DNA of 64,000 nucleotides from an uncultured Clostridia bacterium (GCA_946187775.1 CAMHSI010000002.1:1-64000); one strand, 5' to 3'; shown: positions 1 to 8,228, counted from the first letter of the stretch. The notes: generated from the sequence alone by a model not told the origin. Made by a program: numbers and translations.

Positions 1-427
1 TCAGCGCCACCGTGAATCCCAGTCCCATGCCGATGCCGTCCATCACGGACAGCAGCGGAGTATGCTTGTTGGCATAGGCCTCCGCCCGGCCCAGGATGAT
101 GCAGTTCACCACGATCAGGGGGATATAGATGCCCAGCTCGTCATACAGGGAAGGGATGTAGGCTTTGATCAGCAGTTCCGTCACCGTCACCAGGCTTGCC
201 ACAATCACGATGTAGGCGGGCAGCCGCACCTGATCCGGGATCACTTTCCGCAGGCAGCTGATCACCAGGTTGCTTAGTACCAGCACCGCCAGGGTGCTCA
301 GACCCATGCCGATGCCGTTGGCCGCCTGGGTGGAAACCGCCAGCGCCGGGCACATGCCCAGCATCAGCACCAGCACCGGGTTCTCTTTGATCAGGCCGTT
401 CCAGAGGCGTTCCATATATTTCTTCAT
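1..427 (-). CDS. rnfE: Rnf electron transport complex subunit E (partial, runs off window)
   Basis: Manual reverse translation from ATG at 427: MKKYMERLWNGLIKENPVLVLMLGMCPALAVSTQAANGIGMGLSTLAVLVLSNLVIS..., typical RnfE; lies directly downstream of rnfDG. Confidence 0.88.
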   Translation of the reverse strand, partial: MKKYMERLWNGLIKENPVLVLMLGMCPALAVSTQAANGIGMGLSTLAVLVLSNLVISCLRKVIPDQVRLPAYIVIVASLVTVTELLIKAYIPSLYDELGIYIPLIVVNCIILGRAEAYANKHTPLLSVMDGIGMGLGFTVAL

Positions 428-428
428 G

Positions 429-1967
429 TCAGTTGCCTCCCTTCAGCACTGTTTCGTAAAGATCCAGGCCGGCGTTCACCGCGTTGACCACGGCGTTGGA
501 GGTTACGGACGCGCCGGTAATGGCGCTGATTTCCTGTTCTCCGGAGGCGGTTCCCTTCACCAGCGTCAGTTTTCCGCCCTTTCCGGGGAACTGATCCTTA
601 AAGGCGGGCTCGTCCGCCTTCATGCCCAGTCCGGCCGTTTCGTTCAGTTCTGTAAAGGAGATTCCCGTGATCCGGCCGTCCGCCGTGAGGCCCATGGCCA
701 GGGTTACGTTTCCGCCGAATCCTTTGGAGGTCACGTTCAGGGCATACCCGATCACGTTCCCTGCCGCGTCTTTTGCCGCATACGCCTTGTTCACCCGGGT
801 GGCCGAGTCCGCCATGGCCGTGATGGACTCCTGGGCGGCTTCCGCCACCGCGAAGGAATCCGCCTCGGGGCAGACCGCCTTGTAGGCTTCCGTTTCCTTG
901 GCCAGTTCCTGCTCCTCAATGGTGCTCCGGGTCAGGGAATACACGCCGCTCAGAGCCAGGCCGGCCAGCGCCGCGATCAGCGTCAGGGCGATCACGGGCT
1001 TCGGAATCCGGAAGGGCTCCCGCTTGACCCGGCGGGTCTTGCCGATTTTCCGGTAGGCAAAAGGCTTCTGGACGATGTAGGTGTCGATCAGAGGGGTGCA
1101 CACATTTCCGATGATAATGGCGTAGCTGAAGGAGTCCGCGGTGTTTCCCCACAGCCGGAAGATGCCTCCCAGCACGCCGATGAGGCAGCCATAGATGAAC
1201 TGTCCCAGCCGGCTCACCGGGCTGGTCACATAGTCCGTCGCCATGAAGAAGGCGCCCATCACCACGCCGCCGCCGCACAGGTGCGCCAGCAGGTACTGGG
1301 GATTGAACCCTTCCCCGCCGAACAGGCCGATCAGCAGGGTAAATCCGATCAGCACGCTGAAGCAGATCTGGCCGTGAATAATGTCCAGGCTCCACAGCAG
1401 CAGGCCGCCCACCAGCAGCGCCAGGATGGACCCGCCGATGACGCCGTCCGCCGTGCCCAGGAACATCTCCGTAATGTTTACTTCTTCAAAGGCCTTCAGC
1501 GCGCCCATGGGGGTGGCGGATGCCACCGCGTCCACCGCGGGCTTGATGGCCATGTCGTTGGCAAAGGAGATCAGCAGGAAGCATCTGGCAGCCAGCGCCG
1601 GGTTGATGAAGTTCTTCCCCAGGCCGCCGAAGCAGCCCTTGCAGACCACAATGGCGAAAACGGAGCCGATCACCGGCAGATAAAGGGGCGTCCTGGGCCC
1701 CAGGGACAGGGCCAGCAGCAGGCCGGTCACGGCCGCGCTTCCGTCCCAGATGGTATCCGGTTTCCGGCAGATCTTGTTGAACACCCATTCGGAGGCCACC
1801 GCGGAAACCACGGCCAGTGCCACGATTCCGAAGGCGTTCCAGCCGTTCACCAGGATACCCACAATGGTAGCCGGCATCAGGCTAAGCAGTACCATCCGCA
1901 TGATATACGGAGTCGTCCATCCGTCCCGGGTATGGGGAGAGGAGGAAAGATTCAGCACACCGTTCAT
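429..1967 (-). CDS. Fused Rnf electron transport complex subunits D and G
   Basis: 512 aa ORF: N-terminal ~320 aa is RnfD-like (multi-TM, ...AVASATPMGALK flavinylation-like site), C-terminal ~190 aa is RnfG-like (one TM, ...EISAITGASVTSNAV FMN-site-like motif). No stop between them. Confidence 0.85.
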   Translation of the reverse strand: MNGVLNLSSSPHTRDGWTTPYIMRMVLLSLMPATIVGILVNGWNAFGIVALAVVSAVASEWVFNKICRKPDTIWDGSAAVTGLLLALSLGPRTPLYLPVIGSVFAIVVCKGCFGGLGKNFINPALAARCFLLISFANDMAIKPAVDAVASATPMGALKAFEEVNITEMFLGTADGVIGGSILALLVGGLLLWSLDIIHGQICFSVLIGFTLLIGLFGGEGFNPQYLLAHLCGGGVVMGAFFMATDYVTSPVSRLGQFIYGCLIGVLGGIFRLWGNTADSFSYAIIIGNVCTPLIDTYIVQKPFAYRKIGKTRRVKREPFRIPKPVIALTLIAALAGLALSGVYSLTRSTIEEQELAKETEAYKAVCPEADSFAVAEAAQESITAMADSATRVNKAYAAKDAAGNVIGYALNVTSKGFGGNVTLAMGLTADGRITGISFTELNETAGLGMKADEPAFKDQFPGKGGKLTLVKGTASGEQEISAITGASVTSNAVVNAVNAGLDLYETVLKGGN

Positions 1968-3313
1968 TTCTGTCCGCCTCCTTCCCGTTTTTTCTTCTCC
2001 TGGATTTCAGCCTTTGCTTGTTTGAAGGTCTGCATCAGCGGACGCTTCGCTGGGCAGGCTACGGTGCAGCTGCCGCACTGGATGCACTCCAGGCCGTACA
2101 GCTTTTTCTCATACCGTTGCAGGTCCCCGGCAATGGCGGCGTCCGCCATCAGCTGGGGCATCAGTCCCACCGGGCATACCGTGGTGCACCTTCCGCAGCG
2201 CAGGCACGCTGTCATCAGCTTTTCCGCCTGCTCCACCGGGTCCTCCGCCAGCAGGGTCAGCCCGTTGTTCTGTTTCTGGATCGGAACGTTCAGGTCGCTC
2301 ATGGCAATGCCCATCATGGGTCCGCCCGCCAGCGCCTTCACCGCCGTTTTTCCTTCCTTCACGCCGCCGCAGGCTTCCAGCAGCTCCGCGTAGCTGGTTC
2401 CCACCCGCACGAAGAAGTTGGCCGGTTCCTTCACCGCCTCCCCCGTCAGCGTAAAGCACTGGCTGAAGAGGGGCTCATGGTACAGCACCGCCCGCTGGAT
2501 CGCGTACAGGGTGCCCACGTTCTGCACGATGCAGCCCACGTCTGCCGGCAGCTTGCTGATGGGGAAATCAATGCCGGTCACCGCCTGGATCAGGCTGCGC
2601 TCGCCGCCCTGGGGATATTTGGTAATCATGGTATGCACGCTGATCCGCTGTTTCCCGGAGGCGGCAATCTCCATGGCGTGGATGGCCTCGGGCTTGTTGT
2701 CCTCGATGCAGATCACGCCTTCCGCGTTCGGGAAAAGCTGCAGCACCAGCTCCAGTCCTTCCACGATGGCCGGGGCGTGGGTGCGCATCAGCTGGTCGTT
2801 GCAGGTCAGGTACGGCTCGCATTCCGCCCCGTTGGCAATGACGTATTCAATGGCGTCCGGATCCTTCGGCTTAAGCTTTACATGGGTCGGGAACCCGGCT
2901 CCGCCCAGGCCTACGATTCCCGCGTCCTGCACCCGCTGGAGGATCTCGTTGGAGGAAAGGTCCCCCTCGCTCTCCCGCTGGGAATAGTCCGCAGCCGGCG
3001 TGAACAGCCTGTCGTTGTCAATCACGATGCATTCCGCCGTCCCGCCGGTCAGCACCCGGCGCTTCTCGATGGCCTTCACCTTTCCGGAACAGCTGCTGTA
3101 AATATGCGCGGAAACGAAGCCGTCCGCCTCTGCGATCCGCTGGCCGACCAGCACCGTGTCCCCCTTCTGTACAATGGGCTTTGCGGGTTTTCCGATGTGC
3201 TGCTGCAGGGGAAATACCATTTCACCCTGCGGATCATACAGGCGCAGCCGGACGTCCCGGCTCAGCTCTTTATGCTCCGCCGGATGGACGCCGCCGCGAA
3301 AAGTGTTTCTCAC
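1964..3313 (-). CDS. rnfC: Rnf electron transport complex subunit C
   Basis: ORF with RnfC N-terminal barrel/NADH-binding sequence (GGAGFPTHVKL...) and two CxxCxxC-xxxCP ferredoxin motifs (CLRCGRCTTVCP, CIQCGSCTVACP). Start set at GTG 3313 (VRNTFRGGVHP) after an AGGGG-type RBS; the ORF-track upstream extension is probably not translated. Confidence 0.88.
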   Translation of the reverse strand: MRNTFRGGVHPAEHKELSRDVRLRLYDPQGEMVFPLQQHIGKPAKPIVQKGDTVLVGQRIAEADGFVSAHIYSSCSGKVKAIEKRRVLTGGTAECIVIDNDRLFTPAADYSQRESEGDLSSNEILQRVQDAGIVGLGGAGFPTHVKLKPKDPDAIEYVIANGAECEPYLTCNDQLMRTHAPAIVEGLELVLQLFPNAEGVICIEDNKPEAIHAMEIAASGKQRISVHTMITKYPQGGERSLIQAVTGIDFPISKLPADVGCIVQNVGTLYAIQRAVLYHEPLFSQCFTLTGEAVKEPANFFVRVGTSYAELLEACGGVKEGKTAVKALAGGPMMGIAMSDLNVPIQKQNNGLTLLAEDPVEQAEKLMTACLRCGRCTTVCPVGLMPQLMADAAIAGDLQRYEKKLYGLECIQCGSCTVACPAKRPLMQTFKQAKAEIQEKKKREGGGQK

Positions 3314-3435
3314 AGTCTTTCCGACCCCTTTCCCGTCTTTGCCGCCCTGCGGCTTCTGTTGTATTCTGAATCGGAATGCGATCCCGCATCCTATCCTGTC
3401 TATTTTATCATTCCCCTTCCGCAAAGTAAAGGCAT

Positions 3436-3464
3436 TTGACAACGGATCCGGAAGCCCGTACAAT
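3436..3464 (+). promoter_or_regulatory. Sigma70-like promoter for the LacI-GGDEF gene
   Basis: TTGACA (3436-3441), 17 bp spacer, TACAAT (3459-3464), upstream of the ORF at 3482. Confidence 0.6.
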
Positions 3465-3481
3465 AAAAGAAACAGCATGGA

Positions 3482-5365
3482 ATGAAAAGCGGAAAAGGGG
3501 AATCATATTTGGCTGGCAGAGCATATCAGATCGCTTATTTTGCCGTTGACTGGAACTATGAGCTGGTCGACAAGACCCTTCACGGCCTGAAGCAGTATAC
3601 GGACACGCATCGGAACGTGCTGCTCCGCATTTTTGACTGCTTCGGCACCGATCAGGACAACGCCAAGGACAGGAGCGAGTACCGGATTTTTTCCCTGCCG
3701 GACCTGAGCGCCTTTGACGGGGTTGTGATCCTGAGCAACCAGATCATTCTCCAGCGGGTGCGGGACGAGCTGGTCCGCCGGATCGACGAGGCCGGCATTC
3801 CCGCCGTCTCCCTGGGCTATCCCCTCCCCGGCTGCGTCACAGTCACCCATGACAACCGTGCCGCCCAGTATGCCATCACGGACCACGTGATCCGGGAACA
3901 CGGGGCCCGGAAGCTGGTGTACCTGACCGGGAACCTCTACAACGGCTGCACCGAGGGGGTCACCCGCCTCCAGGGCTTCCGGGACGCCTGCCGGGACAAC
4001 GGGATCCTCCCCGAGGATGTCCAGGTGCTGGAAAAGACCTGGCGCACCACCGACGGCACGGACACCGCCCGCCAGTGGATCGAGGAGGATCTTCCCCTGC
4101 CCGACGCCTTTATCTGCGCCAATGATGAAATGGCCCTGGGGCTCATGGAAGCACTGCAGGAAAACAACATCTCCATCCCCGGGGATGTCATCGTCACCGG
4201 GTATGACAATCTGGACAGCGCGGCCCTTTCCTGCCCCCGCCTCTCGTCGGTCTACTGCGATTACAGGAAGCTGAATTACCATGCCATGGAAACCCTGATT
4301 TCCATGATCGAGGGAAAACGGGTTCCCTCCGTGGTCAACGGGGAGTTCACCGCCGTCCCCTCCGAATCCTGCGGCTGTCCCGACGATGCCCGTGCCGACA
4401 CCCTGCGGGACCGGTATTTCCAGCAGACCCGTTTCCTCCGCTCCTTTTACCTGCTGCAGGATCAGCTGGCCCAGGAGCTTTTTGAGGCCAACAACCTGAA
4501 GGACCTTACCGCCGCGGTGCTCCGCAACCGGGCCATCTTCGGCTGCCATGACATATTCCTCTGCTTCAACGATTATTACTTCGACAATTATGAGAAGGCC
4601 GAGTGGACCCAGGACTCGGAGAATTACGGTGCGGAAATGGTCCTGGCCAGCCGCAACTACCTCCGTTTCCCCACCCGCCAGCTGCTGCCGGAGCCCTATC
4701 TTTCCCGGGAGCGCTTCCTCATTTTCTATCCCCTGCATTACAACACCTACTCCATCGGGTATATCGCCATGGACGGGCTCAGCGAAGCCGCGAAAATGAA
4801 CCTGCATGAAAGCATCTTCAACTTCCTGGAAATCGCCATTGAAAACATCCGGAAAAAGGAGCTCCTCCGCCGTTTCAACGAAATGCTCGATGACCTCTAC
4901 GTCCACGATGGGCTTACCGGCCTGTATAACCGTTTCGGCCTGCAGCGCTTCGGGCCGGAGATCTACAGCCGCATGCTCCGCAAGTACGGCAGCGCCCAGA
5001 TCCTCTTCACCGATATGGACGGCATGAAGGAGATCAACGACACCTTCAGCCACGATGCCGGCGACACCGCCCTCCGGGCTGTTTCGGAGATCCTGCGGTC
5101 CTGCTGCTCCGGGGAGGATTTCATCATGCGCTACGGCGGGGATGAGTTTGTCGTCATCGCCGGCGGCGGGGAGGAGGACCTGAAGGACCGGGTCCTCGCC
5201 GCGGTGGAAGCCTGGAATGAAAAAAGCGGACAGCCCTTCAGGCTGGGGCTGTCCGTCGGAGTCGTCCATGCGGGGCGCGGCTCAAAGCGCTCTCTGGAAG
5301 ACTGTATCCGCGAAGCGGATAAACTGATGTATGGGATCAAAACAGCAAGAAAGGTTGGCAGATAA
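3482..5365 (+). CDS. LacI/periplasmic-binding-type sensor fused to GGDEF diguanylate cyclase
   Basis: N-terminal ~300 aa resembles LacI-family substrate-binding domain without an HTH (CVTVTHDNRAAQYAITDHVI, ICANDEMALGLMEAL, VTGYDNLDSA); C-terminal GGDEF domain with MRYGGDEFVVIAGG. Confidence 0.85.
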   Translation: MKSGKGESYLAGRAYQIAYFAVDWNYELVDKTLHGLKQYTDTHRNVLLRIFDCFGTDQDNAKDRSEYRIFSLPDLSAFDGVVILSNQIILQRVRDELVRRIDEAGIPAVSLGYPLPGCVTVTHDNRAAQYAITDHVIREHGARKLVYLTGNLYNGCTEGVTRLQGFRDACRDNGILPEDVQVLEKTWRTTDGTDTARQWIEEDLPLPDAFICANDEMALGLMEALQENNISIPGDVIVTGYDNLDSAALSCPRLSSVYCDYRKLNYHAMETLISMIEGKRVPSVVNGEFTAVPSESCGCPDDARADTLRDRYFQQTRFLRSFYLLQDQLAQELFEANNLKDLTAAVLRNRAIFGCHDIFLCFNDYYFDNYEKAEWTQDSENYGAEMVLASRNYLRFPTRQLLPEPYLSRERFLIFYPLHYNTYSIGYIAMDGLSEAAKMNLHESIFNFLEIAIENIRKKELLRRFNEMLDDLYVHDGLTGLYNRFGLQRFGPEIYSRMLRKYGSAQILFTDMDGMKEINDTFSHDAGDTALRAVSEILRSCCSGEDFIMRYGGDEFVVIAGGGEEDLKDRVLAAVEAWNEKSGQPFRLGLSVGVVHAGRGSKRSLEDCIREADKLMYGIKTARKVGR

Positions 5366-5388
5366 CGCCAACCTTTCTCGCTGTTTTT
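5341..5388. terminator. Bidirectional intrinsic terminator between convergent genes
   Basis: AACAGC-a-AGAAAGGTTGGC / agataac / GCCAACCTTTCT-c-GCTGTT followed by a T run; the 5' stem arm overlaps the last codons of the LacI-GGDEF ORF. Confidence 0.85.
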
Positions 5389-5419
5389 AGCTCTCAACTC
5401 TTCACTCTTAACTCTTCAC

Positions 5420-6082
5420 TTACTTCGTCTCTTTCCCGTTCAGCAGCATGTGCACAATGGCCGCCACCGCGCCGCCGACCAGGGGAGCGAGGATGAACAC
5501 CCAGATGCCGTGCAGGTTCCCGGCAATCAGGGCCGGTCCGAAGGAGCGGGCGGGGTTCACGGAAGTTCCGGTGAAGTTGATGCCCAGCAGGTGAACCAGC
5601 ACCAGCGCGCCGCCGATCACCAGGCCGGCCACGGTGCTGTTTTCCTTCTTGGAGGTAACGCCGAGGATCGCCAGCACAAACACGCAGGTCAGGATCGCTT
5701 CGATCACGAAGGTCGGGAACCAGGCGTCATGATACAGGGCGTTCATTCCCAGCTTGGAGGTGTCCCGCACCACGGTGTTCAGGGCGCCGGCGCCGGCGAT
5801 GGCACCCGCGAACTGGGCCACGATGTAGCCGCAGAAATCCTTCACGGACAGATCGCCCTTGATCAGGAAGGCGATGGAAACCGCGGGGTTGATGTGGCAT
5901 CCGGACACGTTGCCGATGGAGTAGGCCATGGCCACGATCACCAGGCCGAAGGCCAGCGCCGTGCCGATGAGGCCGGCCGTTCCGTTTTCAGGGGTGCAGA
6001 TCTGCCCGGCCACGCCGCAGGCAAAGAACACCAGTACCGCGGTACCGATAAACTCAGCACAATACTTACGAAGATCTTTCAT
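5420..6082 (-). CDS. MIP family aquaporin/glycerol channel
   Basis: MKDLRKYCAEFIGTAVLVFFACG..., two NPA motifs (HINPAVS, SVNPARSFGPA). Start at 6082 after AAAGGAGGGATTTCC. Confidence 0.9.
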   Translation of the reverse strand: MKDLRKYCAEFIGTAVLVFFACGVAGQICTPENGTAGLIGTALAFGLVIVAMAYSIGNVSGCHINPAVSIAFLIKGDLSVKDFCGYIVAQFAGAIAGAGALNTVVRDTSKLGMNALYHDAWFPTFVIEAILTCVFVLAILGVTSKKENSTVAGLVIGGALVLVHLLGINFTGTSVNPARSFGPALIAGNLHGIWVFILAPLVGGAVAAIVHMLLNGKETK

Positions 6083-6166
6083 GGAAATCCCTCCTTTTTT
6101 TCCAAAAGAGGATAGCACAATGTACGGACAAAATCAAGTCCGGGCACAGCGCATCGGTATAGCGCT

Positions 6167-6434
6167 CTAATAACCAGGCTGATTCCATGATCGATGTTCT
6201 TCGATTAATTGAGCAACCGTTGAATTGCCATGGTCACCATCTGGCCCCCCATTCATCCCCAAGATAAATAATCCGCTGCCCGCGCCATTCTTTGTTCAGC
6301 ATTGTACAAAAGGCTCTGAGACCCATGCAGTCATACCAAATCGTTTGATATAGCTTGCACCTTGAATCATCAAAATCTCCGCACTGGATGAACTCACGTC
6401 GATCCATATTTACCCAGGAATAGTACACGCCCAT
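6167..6434 (-). pseudogene. Small hypothetical protein gene with apparent frameshift
   Basis: 66 aa ORF (6234-6434) with good RBS (GAGGTAACAAA-ATG); coding-like sequence continues in the +1 frame (GPDGDHGNSTVAQLIEEHRSWNQPGY*) to a stop at 6167-6169, with the frame change at a six-base G/C run (6245-6250). Confidence 0.45.
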
Positions 6435-6457
6435 TTTGTTACCTCAATAGACTCATG

Positions 6458-6627
6458 TTATTCCGCAATGCCCTCTCTCTTGAACTTCACCGGCATATGT
6501 TTGTCGATCTGCTCAGGTTCATATTCAAAACTGGCGCAGATGATCCGAGGTCCGTCCAGCGTCAGGGTTCTGCCATGCAACTGGTCTGTCAGGTACTGCC
6601 GGCATTTCTCATATTCTTTGTTCGATA
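6458..6627 (-). pseudogene. C-terminal fragment of an unknown ORF adjoining the CRISPR array
   Basis: Manual minus-strand translation ISNKEYEKCRQYLTDQLHGRTLTLDGPRIICASFEYEPEQIDKHMPVKFKREGIAE*, no credible start; its 5' end abuts a partial CRISPR repeat at 6628-6638. Confidence 0.45.
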
Positions 6628-6894
6628 TACTCTCAAACGATCACTTTATTAATAATCCACAATAAAAGAATTATATTCCCCTACAAGATTACACTACTCT
6701 CAAACATCCCAACGCGGTTCCCTTCTGGCTGACGCGTTTTATTCCCCTACAAGATTACACTACTCTCAAACACGGCGCATTTGCAATGCCCAACCGTGCG
6801 GGTTTTATTCCCCTACAAGATTACACTACTCTCAAACTACCGGGAGTTCTGGCTGGCTACCCGTATCGTTTTATTCCCCTACAATATTACACTA
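6628..6894 (-). CRISPR. Short type II CRISPR array, partial repeats at both ends
   Basis: 36 bp repeat (plus strand GTTTTATTCCCCTACAAGATTACACTACTCTCAAAC): perfect at 6736-6771 and 6802-6837, degenerate at 6670-6705, truncated 27 bp at 6868-6894, and an 11 bp remnant TACTCTCAAAC at 6628-6638. Spacers of exactly 30 bp at 6706-6735, 6772-6801 and 6838-6867; 31 bp gap at 6639-6669. Confidence 0.95.
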
Positions 6895-7705
6895 TGCCAA
6901 GCGTAAAGGATCTGATCTCTGCATATTCCGGATTCCCAAAGAGCTTTTCAGCATCGATTGTGCCACCGCACAAGCCCTTCAGGATCATTTCTGCATCATA
7001 GGGAAATTCCTCACTTGCTTTAGGTGGCTTTGCCCCACCGAAACAAATGGTTTTCAGCCGTTTCATTCTGTTGTTGATGCCGGTATGCTCGTGCAGTACC
7101 TTCCCGAATTCGTCAAGGTCGCAGCCATCCCATGGCAGTTGTACACCATTCTCGGTAAAATAATCCTGCAGTCCTGTGTATACCAGATGAAAATCTGTAA
7201 CTTTATCAATCTTTTCTTTCTCAATCTCATTCAGGAAGTGACCACGGTGCACCAAAAGCCATTCACAGGCCAGATAGACAAGTCTGGGATCATGAGGGTC
7301 ATCCGACTCCATTAATTCGACTATCAAATGATGAATGGTTGGATACTGCTTGTTAAACTCCCGGTCAGTAAACCCGGGATCATTGAAAAACAGATATCTT
7401 CCTTCTCTTTTCTCCGGCTGAAGACCGCTCATCTGAAGCCGTCTGAAAAAGCCCGGGTCTATTTTGTCAATCACCGGTGCAAAAAGCTCCTGCAGAAGCT
7501 GAACGCGCTGCTGCCTGCGTTTCAGTCTGCGCCGGGCAATACGGAAATTCCGCCTGTCTGTATTCAGATTCGCCTGTTCAAACAGCGTAACGCCCCAGGC
7601 CGGTTCCCCATGAAACTTTCGAAGGGTGTAAGCTTCGTCCGTTACAGCGTAACCAACAGAATCCGTACCGATATCAAGCCCCAGGTAGTATTCTTTTTCT
7701 GACAT
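6887..7705 (-). pseudogene. cas9: Truncated Cas9 (N-terminal 272 aa: RuvC-I, bridge helix, part of REC lobe)
   Basis: MSEKEYYLGLDIGTDSVGYAVTDEAY... (RuvC-I), RRNFRIARRRLKRRQQRVQLLQELF (Arg-rich bridge helix), REC-like LVYLACEWLLVHRGHFL. Reading frame ends inside the truncated CRISPR repeat; no HNH, RuvC-II/III or PI domain and no cas1/cas2 in the window. Confidence 0.92.
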
Positions 7706-7706
7706 A

Positions 7707-7735
7707 TTGACAAACTCCTTTCGAGAATGTATCCT
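7707..7735 (+). promoter_or_regulatory. Sigma70-like promoter for tracrRNA
   Basis: TTGACA (7707-7712), 17 bp, TATCCT (7730-7735); predicted start ~7742 immediately before the anti-repeat. Overlaps the cas9 leader/RBS on the opposite strand. Confidence 0.75.
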
Positions 7736-7741
7736 TATTAC

Positions 7742-7852
7742 GTAATTTCCCCAAGAGATTACACTACGCGTTCAAATAAGCTTTGAGCGAAATCGCCGCT
7801 TCGGCGGCCTCACAGTGTGTGAGATGAGCAGCTTCTTCGGAGGCTGTTTTTT
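7742..7852 (+). ncRNA. tracrRNA
   Basis: Anti-repeat TTTCCCCAAGAGATTACACTACGCGTTCAAAT matches the repeat with a bulge; then hairpins CCGC-TTCG-GCGG (7796-7807), CTCACA-GTG-TGTGAG (7809-7823) and a terminator AGCAGCTTCTTCGGAGGCTGTTTTTT. Confidence 0.88.
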
Positions 7853-8196
7853 ATTTCTTAAACTCACACATAGCAACAATGAAAATCAAACGTAGTGCTG
7901 GAAATCAAGGATTCCTGTGCCCATCTCCTCCGTTCTCAGCAAGAACTTGTTTTGTGGGATATTCGCCGGTTTATCAGAGGCATGACCATATGTCTCTCGG
8001 GAAATCTTGGCCAACTCATTGCAATGCTTCATGTCCATTGCTATTCCCATGCGCCTTATACTGACTATCCGGGTGAACAGTATTTATTATCGCCGTCCAA
8101 TCCTGATCTTCTATTCTTCTGTTCCCCATTTTTCGGGTATTTTTGTTCTCTTCCAGTTTCTCGTTTTGCTCATTATAACCCATCTCGTTCAAATCG

Positions 8197-8228
8197 AAAA
8201 GGGCGGCCACAGCCGCCCTGCAATTTTC
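8197..8228. terminator. Possible terminator hairpin in degraded intergenic region
   Basis: GGGCGGC-caca-GCCGCCC flanked by A-rich 5' and T-rich 3' sequence. Confidence 0.45.

Noticed and set aside
6455-6665. Plus-strand 65 aa ORFs beside the array
   Set aside because: The minus strand gives a better coding-like fragment, and the plus ORFs run into CRISPR sequence without an RBS.
6786-7001. 71 aa plus-strand ORF (MPNRAGFIPLQDYTTLKLPG...)
   Set aside because: It reads through CRISPR repeats and spacers and antisense to cas9.
6887-7705. Calling the 272 aa Cas9 an intact compact nuclease
   Set aside because: HNH, RuvC-II/III and PI regions are absent and the frame ends inside a truncated CRISPR repeat, so a deletion product is the simpler explanation.
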